Positions 36,457 to 45,153 of a DNA stretch of 64,000 nt are shown here, piece after piece. The stretch spans positions 4,713,501-4,777,500 of the forward strand of contig NZ_CP108088.1 in assembly GCF_036192275.1 (NCBI RefSeq). The letters are read 5' to 3'. The position numbers and the translations under genes are program-made. Every line of letters starts with the position of its first letter. Within the stretch, counting starts at the first letter, position 1. This stretch comes from Streptomyces sp. NBC_00250. GTDB taxonomy: Bacteria; Actinomycetota; Actinomycetes; Streptomycetales; Streptomycetaceae. The notes below the pieces were generated by a model. The model made no database searches and had not been told where the DNA came from. It saw only the letters and a list, made by a program, of their open reading frames with translations.

Positions 36457-37500
36457 TCAGGCTCCGCTGACCAGCAGGCACGACCAGGTGAACCCGGCCC
36501 CGGCACTGACCACCAGCGCGTACTCGCCGGGACCCAGCATCCGCCCGGTCCGCAGCTCCGCGAGGCTGGCCGCGGCGTCGCCGGCGCCCAGGTGTCCGGT
36601 GTCGGCGCCCGGCCGCAGCAGTTCCGCCCCGGTGAGCTTGCCCAGCAGCGGCGCGTAGGCCAGGTCGATGGTCTTGCGGCCGAGTCGGGGCGCCACCACG
36701 TACCGCAGCGGCACGTCGCCCGTGGCCGACAGGCCCGCGTCGGCCAGGCACGACTCCACCGCCGACCGCAGCGACGCGGTGCTCGCCGCGGTGAACGCCT
36801 CCATGCCCTCCGCCTTGAGGAACGCCTTCTTGGTGCGGCGGATGTCGACCTTCGGCCCGAGGGAACGGGCCGCCGGTCCGAACGGGTCGTCGCCGCGGTG
36901 CATGCGCTCCAGCCGGGGCGCGGCGACCGTGGCGATCGCGTGCAGGACCAGATCGGCCGGCCGGCCGCCCTCGGTTCCCGGCAGGTGGTGCAGGACGAGG
37001 GCGGTGGCGCCGTCGCCGTACCCGATGCCGTAGTCCCCGCCCCAGCGGTCGAAGCCGGGCTCCACGAAGGCGTCCGCGGTGGTGATCAGGGCGTTCCCCA
37101 GGCCGGGCTCGACGAAGAGCCGGGCGGCGGCCAGCTCCACGGCCGCCGCACCGCCGTTGCACACCTGCTGGACGCCGAGGGGCACGGCGTCGGCGGCACC
37201 CAGCCGGTCGGCGACGAAGTGCGCGGGGGACCACAGGTCGTGGCCCTGGTAGTGGATCCAGGCGTGCAGCAGGAGGCCCACGGCGCCCGGGTCCACACCG
37301 GCCGCGGAGAGTGCCTCGCGGCCGGCCTCGACCGCCATCTCGGGCGGCGCGAGGTCGGTCACCGGCAGTACGGCGTACCCGAGTTCGTCGGCGGTCTCGG
37401 CGTCGACCAGCTCACGCGCGACCGCCTCGGCCGCGCTCTGCCTGCCCGGGGGCAGCCAGAGCGAGGGGCCCGAGATGCCCAACGGGCGGGGCAGACGCAT
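36457..37500 (-). CDS. KSIII-like acyltransferase (CerJ-type), second copy
   Basis: Thiolase-fold protein of 347 aa, clearly homologous to the KSIII-like protein at 23.4 kb along its full length. Both have MRL at the start, Cys114 in QQVCNGGAAA, the RRTKKAF segment and GHLGAGD near the C-terminus. The usual His position again reads APRLGRK, without His. Two such enzymes in one cluster suggest two acylation events or a heterodimer. The ATG overlaps the stop of the cupin gene by one base (TGATG), so the pair is translationally coupled. Confidence 0.85.
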   Translation of the reverse strand: MRLPRPLGISGPSLWLPPGRQSAAEAVARELVDAETADELGYAVLPVTDLAPPEMAVEAGREALSAAGVDPGAVGLLLHAWIHYQGHDLWSPAHFVADRLGAADAVPLGVQQVCNGGAAAVELAAARLFVEPGLGNALITTADAFVEPGFDRWGGDYGIGYGDGATALVLHHLPGTEGGRPADLVLHAIATVAAPRLERMHRGDDPFGPAARSLGPKVDIRRTKKAFLKAEGMEAFTAASTASLRSAVESCLADAGLSATGDVPLRYVVAPRLGRKTIDLAYAPLLGKLTGAELLRPGADTGHLGAGDAAASLAELRTGRMLGPGEYALVVSAGAGFTWSCLLVSGA

Positions 37501-38018
37501 CACTCGGCCCCGGTGCTCGTGCTCTTCGAGGTCAGCGCGGCGACGTCGCAGCCCGGGTCCGGGGCGGCCGTGGTCGGCGCGGTCGCCTTGGTGGGGATGA
37601 TGTCGACGACGTACAACTCGACCGGCTCGGTGCCCTTGTTGATGCCCATGTGCACGGTGGTCGGGCCGACGGGCTCCACGAGCGACTCGCCCGCGCTGTA
37701 CTCCTCCACCGAGCAGTCCGAGCCGTCGATCCGGGTGAACGTACCGGAGTTGATGACGGCGATCTCCTCGCCCACGTGGTAGTGCCAGCCCGTGGAGGCG
37801 CCCGGCTGCACGATCGCCTTGCGGTAGAGGACCTTGCGGTCGCCGGTCGCCTTGATCTTGAAGGGTGCCGAGGTGATGCCCTGGCTCAGCGTGACCGCGC
37901 TGACCGGGGGGACGTCGGCCGTGACGTCGGCCTGGGCCATGGGCTGGGTGGCGAATCCGGCGCCGAGCGCCACCGCGACGACGGCACCGGCGGTGATGAG
38001 CCTGCTCTTCTTGACCAC
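37500..38018 (-). CDS. Secreted single-domain cupin
   Basis: A 172-aa protein with an N-terminal signal peptide (VVKKSRLITAGAVVAVALGA, predicted cleavage after AQA) followed by a small cupin barrel with metal-binding residues in GWHYHVGEE and HMGI. I chose the GTG preceded by AGAGGAC; an ATG 12 codons upstream has no ribosome site and would bury the signal peptide. Exported cupins are poorly understood. Coupling to a KSIII-like acyltransferase gene suggests a late or extracellular step, or a protective role, but no activity can be assigned. Confidence 0.75.
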   Translation of the reverse strand: MVKKSRLITAGAVVAVALGAGFATQPMAQADVTADVPPVSAVTLSQGITSAPFKIKATGDRKVLYRKAIVQPGASTGWHYHVGEEIAVINSGTFTRIDGSDCSVEEYSAGESLVEPVGPTTVHMGINKGTEPVELYVVDIIPTKATAPTTAAPDPGCDVAALTSKSTSTGAE

Positions 38019-38217
38019 GGAATGTCCTCTGCTCACGGGAACGATCGCAGTCATATGTATCAGAGCATTGTCACTGAGATGAGGTCTGTCGTGACTTCCT
38101 GTGCTGCCCTTGAGTCGGCCTTGAGCGGTTCTCTTGCGAGCCCCTCGGACCCGCCCTCGGACCCGCTGTGCGACCGGCCTCGGGGCGGCTCTCCTGACGG
38201 GATTCCCGCCCGGCCGC

Positions 38218-39093
38218 TCAGCCCGCCTCGACCAGCGAGATCCTGCCCTTCCGCTCGTCCCGGCCCAGCAGTTCCACGACCTTCTCGCGGGTCTCCGTAC
38301 CCGGCCGCGCCGTGTGCAGCATCAGCCGGATCCCCGGACGGTCCGGGATCTCCAGCACCGAGTGGTCGAAGATCAGGAACCCCGCCCGCGGATGGTCGAT
38401 GCCCTTCACGCCCTGGTTCGTCGCCGTGAGCTCGTACCGCGACCACAGCTCCGCGAACTCCTCGCTCTCCTCAGTCAGTCGACGCGAGATCGACGTGAAC
38501 CGCGACTCCTCCGGATAGCGCGCGGCATCCCTGCGGAACTCGGACACCAGACCCGGAGCGACCTCCGCCCAGTACCGATGACGCGCCCGGAACGCCGGAT
38601 TGGTGAAGAAGGACACCAGGCAGTTGGTGTCCCGCTCGCCGAAACCGAAGACCAGCGAGGCCGCCCTGTTGAGCCCCACGATGTCCCAGCACCGGTCGAT
38701 CACATACGCAGGACTCGGCATCCAGCCCTCCACGAGGGCCGTCAACTGCGCCGTGTCCGCGAGGTCGTCCGCCGCGCGCTGCGGCGGGTTCATCCCCACC
38801 AGCCGGTACAGATGGTCCCGCTCCACGGCGTCCAGCCGCAGCGTCCGGCTGATGGCGTCCAGAACCTGCTCCGACACCTTGATGTCCCGGCCCTGTTCGA
38901 GCCACGTGTACCAGGAGGCTCCGATGCCGGCCAGCATCGCGACCTCCTCCCGGCGCAGCCCCGGCGTGCGCCGACGCGCACCGGGGGGAAGCCCCACGTC
39001 CTCGGGCCTGAGCCGTTCCCGGCGCGTGCGCAGGAAGTGCTTGAGCTCCTCGCGTCGACGGGGCTCCCGTACTGCGTTGAGGCTGGTGGTCAT
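38218..39093 (-). CDS. XRE-type regulator with MmyB-like ligand domain
   Basis: A 291-aa regulator. The N-terminal helix-turn-helix contains RTPGLRREEVAMLAGIGASWYTWLEQGRDIKVSEQVLDAI. The C-terminal MmyB-like domain (WMPSPAYVIDRCWDIVGLNRAA, WAEVAPGLVSEFRRDAARYP) is thought to bind a fatty-acid-like ligand in this family. It is divergent from an MFS gene with only 57 bp between starts. TGCCAG/CTGGCA half-sites there make it the likely controller of that pump and the following reductase. Confidence 0.9.
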   Translation of the reverse strand: MTTSLNAVREPRRREELKHFLRTRRERLRPEDVGLPPGARRRTPGLRREEVAMLAGIGASWYTWLEQGRDIKVSEQVLDAISRTLRLDAVERDHLYRLVGMNPPQRAADDLADTAQLTALVEGWMPSPAYVIDRCWDIVGLNRAASLVFGFGERDTNCLVSFFTNPAFRARHRYWAEVAPGLVSEFRRDAARYPEESRFTSISRRLTEESEEFAELWSRYELTATNQGVKGIDHPRAGFLIFDHSVLEIPDRPGIRLMLHTARPGTETREKVVELLGRDERKGRISLVEAG

Positions 39094-39135
39094 GAACCCA
39101 GGATACGTTCGGGCTCCCCACGCCATGGCGATATT

Positions 39136-39151
39136 TGCCAGCCTTCTGGCA
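39136..39151. promoter_or_regulatory. Inverted repeat TGCCAG-N4-CTGGCA at the MFS start
   Basis: Perfect 6-bp half-sites with a 4-bp spacer, the right half overlapping the ATG of the MFS gene. A further TGGC at 39126-39129 pairs with the left half. The tight intergenic region and lack of a ribosome site suggest a leaderless MFS transcript and an operator for the adjacent MmyB-like regulator. Confidence 0.5.
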
Positions 39152-40620
39152 TGACTCCCGACTCCGCCACTCAGCCGCCCGGCAAGGCGCCCTTCACCAC
39201 CCGCCAGTGGCTCATCATCGCCCTCCTGTGCGGCGCGCAGTTCATGCTCGCCCTCGACTTCTCCATCCTCAGCGTCGCGCTCCCCGTCCTCGGCGAGGAC
39301 CTCGGCTTCAAGCTGAGCGACCTGCAGTGGGTCGTCACCGCGTTCGCGCTGCCCTCCGGCGGCCTGCTGCTGCTCTTCGGCCGCGCCGCCGACCTCTATG
39401 GCCGCCGCAACTGGTTCGTCGCCGGCATGGTCCTCTTCGCGGTCGCCTCGCTCGCCGGCGGTCTCGCCACCACGCCCGGCTTCCTGCTCGCGGCCCGCGC
39501 CGCCCAGGGCGTCGCCGCCGCCATGCTCACCCCGGCGGCCATGTCGCTGCTCACCACCAACTTCTCCGAGGGCTCGCAGCGCGACCGCGCGCTCGGCATC
39601 AACGGCGCCCTGCTCTCCCTCGGCTTCCTCTCCGGCGTGGTCCTCGGCGGTGTCATCACCGACCTCACCAGCTGGCGCGTGACGCTCTTCATCAGCGTCC
39701 CCGTCGGCATCGTCGCCGCCATCGCCGCCCCGATCCTCATCAAGGAGAGCCGCAACGAGGAGACCCCGAAGCTGGACCTCCTCGGCGCCGTCACCGTCAC
39801 CGGCGGCCTCATTTCGGTGATCTTCGGCATCACCTCGGCCGAGCGCAACGGCTGGAGCGCCACCACCACCCTGGTCTCCCTCGCCGCCGGACTCGTCCTC
39901 CTCGTCGCCTTCTTCGCCGTCGAGTCGCGGGTCACCGCACCCCTCGTCGACCTGAAGGTGCTGCGCCGCCGCACCGTCAGCTGGGGCAACGCCACCGGCC
40001 TCATCACCTTCGCGATGATGACCGGCATGGTGTTCCTGCTGACCCTGTACATGCAGCAGGTGCGCGGCATGAGCCCGCTCAACGCCGGCTTCACCTTCGC
40101 CTCCCTCGGCGTCGCCGCCGTCCTCGGCGGCGCCTTCGCCGCCCGGATCATCGGCGCGATCGGCGTCCACCGGGCCCTCGTCTACGGTCTGCTGCTGCAG
40201 GCCGTCAGCACGGCCGCGCTCTACTTCCTCGACACCACCGGCGGCATGCCGCTGCTCCTCATCGCCACCGCCACCGGCGGATTCGGCCACCTCCTCGCCG
40301 TCGTCGGCTACATGATCACCGCGACCTCGGGCCTGCCCGACAGCGAGCAGGGCCTGGCCACCGGCCTCGCCTACACGGGCCAGCAGCTCGGCGTCACCGT
40401 CGGCACCCCGGTCCTCGCCACCGTCGCCGCCGCCGGCATCGACTCCGCGGGCGGCAGCGGCCCCGCCGCCGTCCTGGAAGGCGTACAGGGCGGTCTGCTG
40501 CTCGCCGCCGGCGCGCTGCTCGTCGCGGGCATCGTCGCCATCGCCTTCCTGCGGCCCGGCCGGACGACGGCCGAGGCCCCCGCCGCGACGGACCGCCAGG
40601 TCCCCGCCGAAGCGCGCTGA
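39151..40620 (+). CDS. MFS drug:proton antiporter (DHA2 type)
   Basis: Membrane exporter of 489 aa with about 14 helices. Motifs include LDFSILSVALPVLGEDLG (TM1, with the acidic residue typical of DHA2 pumps), LFGRAADLYGRRNWF (motif A) and LGFLSGVVLGGVI (motif C). It is divergent from the MmyB-like regulator and 22 bp ahead of an aldo/keto reductase gene, so these three probably form a stress- or drug-responsive module rather than part of the biosynthetic cluster proper. Confidence 0.9.
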   Translation: MTPDSATQPPGKAPFTTRQWLIIALLCGAQFMLALDFSILSVALPVLGEDLGFKLSDLQWVVTAFALPSGGLLLLFGRAADLYGRRNWFVAGMVLFAVASLAGGLATTPGFLLAARAAQGVAAAMLTPAAMSLLTTNFSEGSQRDRALGINGALLSLGFLSGVVLGGVITDLTSWRVTLFISVPVGIVAAIAAPILIKESRNEETPKLDLLGAVTVTGGLISVIFGITSAERNGWSATTTLVSLAAGLVLLVAFFAVESRVTAPLVDLKVLRRRTVSWGNATGLITFAMMTGMVFLLTLYMQQVRGMSPLNAGFTFASLGVAAVLGGAFAARIIGAIGVHRALVYGLLLQAVSTAALYFLDTTGGMPLLLIATATGGFGHLLAVVGYMITATSGLPDSEQGLATGLAYTGQQLGVTVGTPVLATVAAAGIDSAGGSGPAAVLEGVQGGLLLAAGALLVAGIVAIAFLRPGRTTAEAPAATDRQVPAEAR

Positions 40621-40642
40621 GACACCGAGGAAGACGATCCGA

Positions 40643-41677
40643 ATGCGTATGCGCTACCTGGGCCGCACCGGCCTCCAGGTGTCCGAGATCTGCCTCGGCA
40701 CCATGACGTTCGGCGGCCGCCACGGCTTCCAGCACATGGGCCAGCTCAACACCATCGAGGCCCGGCGGCTCGTCCACGCGAGCATGGACGCGGGCGTCAA
40801 CTTCTTCGACACCGCCGACATGTACTCCGCCGGACAGTCCGAGGAGGTCCTCGGCGCCGCCCTCGGCACCCGACGCGAAGACGTGATCATCGCGACGAAG
40901 GTGCGCTGGCAGATGCCCGACGGCAGCAGCGGTCCGAACGACCGCGGCCTGTCCCGGCACCACATCGTGCGCTCGGTGGAGGCCAGTCTGCGCCGCCTCG
41001 GCACCGACTACATCGACCTCTACCAGACGCACGGCTGGGACGGCCGCACCCCGGTGGAGGAGACCCTGCGGGCCCTGGACGACCTCGTCCGGGCGGGCAA
41101 GGTGCGCTACACCGGCGCGTCCAACCTCAACTCCTGGCAGCTCACCCGCGCCCTCGCCGCCAGCGAGCGGGCCGGCCTGGAGCGTTTCGCCTCGCACCAG
41201 ATCCAGTACAGCCTGGCGGCCCGCGAGGTCGAGTGGGAACTGCTGCCCATGGCCGAGGCCGAGGGCGTGGGAGTCATGGTGTGGAGCCCGCTCGCCGGCG
41301 GTCTGCTCAGCGGCCACCAGGAGCGGGGCGCCACGCCGCCGCCGGGCACGCGACGGGCGGTGGGCTGGTTCGAGCCCGTCGACCCCGAGCGCGCCTTCGA
41401 CACCGTCGACGTCCTGCGCAGGATCGCGAAGGAACGCGAGGTGTCCCCGGCCCAGGTGGCGCTGCGCTGGGCGCTGGACGGAAGGGGCGTCACCTCGGTG
41501 GTCATCGGCGCCCGCAACGAACGCCAGCTCACCGACAACCTGGCCGCGACGACCTGGTCGCTGACCCCCGAGGAGCACGCCGCCCTCGACGAGGTCAGCG
41601 CCCCGCCGCTGCCGTACCCGTACTGGCACCAGGACTACTGCGACGTGGACCGCCTCAAGGAGTCGGACGAGGGCTGA
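40643..41677 (+). CDS. Aldo/keto reductase (YajO/Tas-like)
   Basis: A 344-aa NADPH-dependent oxidoreductase with MRYLGRTGLQVSEICLGTMTFGG, NFFDTADMYSAGQSEE, IATKVRWQ and DLYQTHGWDGRTP giving the Asp-Tyr-Lys-His tetrad, and VVIGARNERQLTDNL for the cofactor. An in-frame ATG two codons downstream is an alternative start. It follows the MFS gene closely and ends at a terminator, so it is probably co-transcribed with the pump. Confidence 0.9.
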   Translation: MRMRYLGRTGLQVSEICLGTMTFGGRHGFQHMGQLNTIEARRLVHASMDAGVNFFDTADMYSAGQSEEVLGAALGTRREDVIIATKVRWQMPDGSSGPNDRGLSRHHIVRSVEASLRRLGTDYIDLYQTHGWDGRTPVEETLRALDDLVRAGKVRYTGASNLNSWQLTRALAASERAGLERFASHQIQYSLAAREVEWELLPMAEAEGVGVMVWSPLAGGLLSGHQERGATPPPGTRRAVGWFEPVDPERAFDTVDVLRRIAKEREVSPAQVALRWALDGRGVTSVVIGARNERQLTDNLAATTWSLTPEEHAALDEVSAPPLPYPYWHQDYCDVDRLKESDEG

Positions 41678-41694
41678 GGGTGTCCGTCGGGCGG

Positions 41695-41730
41695 AAGCCC
41701 CGTGGGTCAGGGAGACCTACGGGGCTTTCG
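41695..41730 (+). terminator. Hairpin terminator after the aldo/keto reductase gene
   Basis: Fourteen-base arms (AAGCCCCGTGGGTC against GACCTACGGGGCTT, one mismatch) around a 5-nt loop, followed by TCG. Confidence 0.75.
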
Positions 41731-41812
41731 TGTGTTCGCGTGCTCGTGCCTTCGCGTGCTCGCGCGTTCGTGGGTTCCTGGGTTCGTGGGTTCGTGGGTT
41801 CACGCGCTCGTG
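41729..41812. repeat. Degenerate TTCGTGGG/TTCGCGTGC repeats
   Basis: Back-to-back units such as TTCGCGTGCTCG and GGGTTCGTGGGTTCGTGG fill the gap between the reductase terminator and the sensor-kinase gene. No gene or clear promoter is visible in this stretch. Confidence 0.55.
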
Positions 41813-41960
41813 CTTTTCCGGTGGGACCGTCGGCTGATGGCTGTGGCTGTGGCTCACGGGGATGGCTCATGGGGATGGCTGATGGGGTGCGACTTTTGTC
41901 GTCGGGGGGCGAGACGAAAGAGGGAAGACCCGGGACGGGGTCGCGGCCTACCGTGCGAGC

Positions 41961-43751
41961 GTGGACGCTATGTCGAAGTCGTCGGGGACCCGGAGTTCGT
42001 ACGGGATCGGGGCCGCGCTCGCCGCAGGGTGGGCGTGGTTCGCGGTGCCGGGGCAATGGTCGGGGCGCAGGACCACCGGTGAGGTGGCACTCGCCGCGGT
42101 CCTCGCGCTGCTCGGCGCCGGCACCGAGGACCTCCTGGGCGGCGAGGGATGGCTGCTGGCCGGCGTCGCCGCCGGGTCCGCCGTGCTGTCGCTCGTACGG
42201 CGCAGACTTCCCGCCACCGTGCTCGTCCTCACCGCGGGACTCGCGCCCCTCGTGCCCGGCTTCGGGCCCCTGCTGCTCGTCGTCGGCTGGTCCTCCGGGC
42301 GGTACATCGCGGGGGTGGGCCGTGCGATCGCGGCGTTCATCGCCGCCTTCGTGGTGAACGTCGGGGCGAGCCTGCTGGGGCCCTGGGACCGCGACCGGCT
42401 GCTCACCATCGCGTTCATGGCGACCCTCTACTACCTGGGCACCACCCTGGCCCCCGGGCTGGCCCACCGCTACTGGACCCAGCGGCGGACCCTGCTGCAC
42501 GCCCTCCAGGAGCGCAACGCCCAGCTGCTGCGCGAGCGGACCATGGTGGTCGGGCAGGCGCGGCTGCGGGAACGGCAGCGGATCGCCCAGGACATGCACG
42601 ACAGCCTCGGGCACCAACTGGCCCTGATAGCCGTCCACACCGGAGCCCTGGAGGTGGACCGGGACCTGAGCGACCGCCAGCGCGAGGTGGTCGGCGTCCT
42701 GCGGAACGCGTCGGTGACCGCGATGCACGAACTGCGCGAGGTCGTCGGGATCCTCCGCGACGGGATCGAAGCAGCCGACGGGACGGCGGCGGCGCCCGGA
42801 CGGTCCGGGGACGAGACGGGCCGCGCCGCGCGCGGGATCGCGGGCATCGAGGGGCTCGTGGAGGCGGCGCGGACGGCCGGCACCAAGGTGGGTCTGAGCC
42901 GGTCGGGCGCGGAGCGGACGCTGGCACCGGCGGCCGACCACGCCGCGTACCGGATCGTGCAGGAGGCCCTCACCAACGCCTACAAGTACGCGCCGGGGGC
43001 GGCGATCGGCGTCGAACTGCGGTACGAGCCGGACACCTTCGTGGTCGAGGTCCTCAACGAGCGGCCCACGGACGAGCCGGCGGCGGACGTGGTCAGCGGC
43101 GGGCAGGGACTGACCGGCCTCGCCGAACGGGCCCGGCTGGTGGGCGGCATGTGCCATGCGGGTCCGGCCGACGGCGGCGGGTTCCGGGTGGCCGGGATGC
43201 TGCCCTACGGGGCGGCGCCCGTCGCGGAGGCAGCGCCTTTGGTCGATGCGGCCGACGACTTCCGGCAGCAGACCACGAGGCCGCTCCCGGGCGATGGTCG
43301 TCCGGTCATGGTCGGACCGGCCGACTGGACGTTCACGGAGCGGGAGCTCGCTATGGCGGTACGTGGGGGCAGGGGCAGAAGCACGGGCGGTTCCATCGCA
43401 CTGGGCTGCGGAATCGCGTTCGCGGCCCTCGTGCTGCTGGTGGTGGCGGCGGGCTTCGGTCTCTACTTCCTGATGGGGTCGGTGCAGGAGGGGATGATCG
43501 ACCCCGAGAAGTACGACGCGGTGAAGGTCGGGGCGCCGGAGAAGGAGGTGCGCGGCCAACTCCCGTCCGGTGACACGATCGCGACCGCGGGCCTGAGCGG
43601 CAAGGGACCCGCGATGCCGGACGGCGCGGACTGCCTGGTGCTGATGTCCTCGGAGGTGAGCGACACCTTCGACAAGGAGCCCGTTTTCCGGTTCTGCTTC
43701 AAGGACGGCAAGCTGATCGAGAAGAAGTCGTACGAGGTCGAGGCGCGCTAG
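41961..43751 (+). CDS. NarL-type sensor histidine kinase with a C-terminal extracytoplasmic domain
   Basis: A 596-aa kinase. Several membrane helices (about residues 15-165) are followed by a coiled linker, a HisKA_3 box with His213 in RIAQDMHDSLGHQL, and an ATPase domain with RIVQEALTNAYKYAP and SGGQGLTGLAERARLVGG. Unusually, the protein does not end there. After a low-complexity linker it has another membrane helix (about 479-505) and a roughly 90-residue exported domain with three cysteines. That tail could be the actual sensor. A GTG start is taken; an ATG three codons on is possible. The partner response regulator follows 37 bp later. Confidence 0.9.
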   Translation: MDAMSKSSGTRSSYGIGAALAAGWAWFAVPGQWSGRRTTGEVALAAVLALLGAGTEDLLGGEGWLLAGVAAGSAVLSLVRRRLPATVLVLTAGLAPLVPGFGPLLLVVGWSSGRYIAGVGRAIAAFIAAFVVNVGASLLGPWDRDRLLTIAFMATLYYLGTTLAPGLAHRYWTQRRTLLHALQERNAQLLRERTMVVGQARLRERQRIAQDMHDSLGHQLALIAVHTGALEVDRDLSDRQREVVGVLRNASVTAMHELREVVGILRDGIEAADGTAAAPGRSGDETGRAARGIAGIEGLVEAARTAGTKVGLSRSGAERTLAPAADHAAYRIVQEALTNAYKYAPGAAIGVELRYEPDTFVVEVLNERPTDEPAADVVSGGQGLTGLAERARLVGGMCHAGPADGGGFRVAGMLPYGAAPVAEAAPLVDAADDFRQQTTRPLPGDGRPVMVGPADWTFTERELAMAVRGGRGRSTGGSIALGCGIAFAALVLLVVAAGFGLYFLMGSVQEGMIDPEKYDAVKVGAPEKEVRGQLPSGDTIATAGLSGKGPAMPDGADCLVLMSSEVSDTFDKEPVFRFCFKDGKLIEKKSYEVEAR

Positions 43752-43788
43752 CGCCGACCCGCCCGTACCGGAGCCGTGGGGAGTAGCT

Positions 43789-44448
43789 GTGGCAGGGCAG
43801 CCCATCAGGGTCGTGATCGCCGACGACGAGCCTCTGATCAGGGCCGGGATCCGGATGATCCTCAACTCCGACCCGGAGATCGAGGTCGTCGCCGAGGCCG
43901 CCAACGGCCGGGAGGCGGTCGAGCAGACCCGGGCGCACGCCGCCGACGTGGTGCTGCTCGACATCCAGATGCCGGTGCTCGACGGCCTGTCGGCGCTGCC
44001 GGAGCTGCGCCGGGCGGTGCCGACGGCCCGGGTGATCGTCCTGACGACCTTCGGGGAGCGGGACAACGTACTGCGGACCCTGGAGCACGGGGGTGCAGGG
44101 TTCCTGCTCAAGGACACGGCTCCGGCGGAGCTGATCCGGGCGGTACGGGCTGCCGCGGCGGGCGACGCGTATCTGTCACCGGCGGCGACCCGCCACGTGG
44201 TGGAGCGGCTCGCCACGGGCCGGGAGGCGGCCCGCGCCGAGGAGGCGCGGGGGCGGGTCGCGGGCCTGAGCGAGAAGGAGCGCGATGTGCTGGCGCTGCT
44301 CGGGGAAGGGCTGTCCAACGCGGACGCGGGGAAGCGGCTGCACATGAGCGAGGCGACGGTGAAGACGTATGTGAGCCGGATCCTCGCCAAGCTGGACTGC
44401 GAGAACCGGGTTCAGGCGGCGCTGCTCGCGCGGGACGCCGGGCTGTAG
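43789..44448 (+). CDS. NarL/FixJ-type response regulator
   Basis: DNA-binding partner of the preceding kinase, 219 aa. The receiver domain has the acidic pair in IADDEP, the phosphorylated Asp in VVLLDIQMPVLDG, Thr in VLTTFGE and Lys in FLLKDT. The C-terminal LuxR helix-turn-helix is GLSEKERDVLALLGEGLSNADAGKRLHMSEATVKTYVSRIL. The GTG start has GGGGAG upstream. No clear target site was recognised. Confidence 0.95.
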   Translation: MAGQPIRVVIADDEPLIRAGIRMILNSDPEIEVVAEAANGREAVEQTRAHAADVVLLDIQMPVLDGLSALPELRRAVPTARVIVLTTFGERDNVLRTLEHGGAGFLLKDTAPAELIRAVRAAAAGDAYLSPAATRHVVERLATGREAARAEEARGRVAGLSEKERDVLALLGEGLSNADAGKRLHMSEATVKTYVSRILAKLDCENRVQAALLARDAGL

Positions 44449-44481
44449 GAGGGGGACTGTGCGCGGGCGCGGTCGTTCCGG

Positions 44482-45048
44482 TCAGCGCGGGGGGCTGTCC
44501 GGGAGGCCGGCCGTGCCCGCGGTGTTGTAGCGGAGCAGGTAGGCGGCGAAGCGGGCGAGGTCCTCGGCGGACCAGTCCTTGAGGCGTTCCTGATAGGCCG
44601 CGAGACGGTTCGTCTGGGCGGTGGCGAGCACCCTGGTGCCCTCCTCGGTGGGGTGCAGGACGTGCACGCGATGGTCGTCGGGCGCGGGACGCCGCTCGAC
44701 GAAGCCGAGCTTCTCCAGGCCGGCGACCTGGCGGCTGACCGTCGACTTGTCCAGCAGGTAGTGGGCCGCGAGATCCGTCGCACGGCAGCCGCGCTGCTCC
44801 TCGATGTGGGCGAGGAGCGTGTACGAGACGAGCGGCAGCTCGGGGTGGACGCGGGCCGCCGCGGCCCGGGCCCGGCGGGCGAAGGCCGTCAGCTCGCGCT
44901 GGATGACGTCCACGGAGGCCTCACGTGGTGGCGCGTCCGAGGTCTCGCCTGGCCGCGCGTCCGCTGTCCCACGGGACGGCACGCCCGATGTCTCGGGTGA
45001 TGGCTGTGCGTGCGACGCCTCATGCGGTGGCTGTGTGTCGCCGGTCAT
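44482..45048 (-). CDS. MarR-family regulator
   Basis: A 188-aa winged-helix regulator with a long Pro/Ser/Thr-rich N-terminal extension (about residues 1-45) before the core: CRATDLAAHYLLDKSTVSRQVAGLEKLGFVERRPAPDDHRVHVLHPTEEG holds the recognition helix and the beta wing. GGAGGGAG precedes the ATG; the frame stays open far upstream but that part is non-coding. It is divergent from a membrane-protein gene, with a perfect palindrome between them. Confidence 0.9.
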   Translation of the reverse strand: MTGDTQPPHEASHAQPSPETSGVPSRGTADARPGETSDAPPREASVDVIQRELTAFARRARAAAARVHPELPLVSYTLLAHIEEQRGCRATDLAAHYLLDKSTVSRQVAGLEKLGFVERRPAPDDHRVHVLHPTEEGTRVLATAQTNRLAAYQERLKDWSAEDLARFAAYLLRYNTAGTAGLPDSPPR

Positions 45049-45102
45049 GGTGGGCTCCCTCGTCGCCGTAACGGGCACGGTTCGCCCGCCACGCGCTTCC
45101 GG

Positions 45103-45115
45103 TTGTATAGTACAA
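45103..45115. promoter_or_regulatory. Operator-like palindrome TTGTATAGTACAA
   Basis: Five-base perfect arms (TTGTA/TACAA) around TAG, followed by a similar TTGTTTAGTTGTAAA at 45119-45133. It lies between the divergent MarR and membrane-protein genes in an AT-rich patch and overlaps likely promoter elements. It is the expected binding site of the adjacent MarR protein. Confidence 0.65.
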
Positions 45116-45153
45116 CGGTTGTTTAGTTGTAAAAGCCAACCATGGAGGTCTCG

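Noticed and set aside
36457..37500. Housekeeping FabH
   Set aside because: It lacks the HQAN motif and belongs with the CerJ-like acyltransferase group; the true FabH-like gene is at 26.9 kb.
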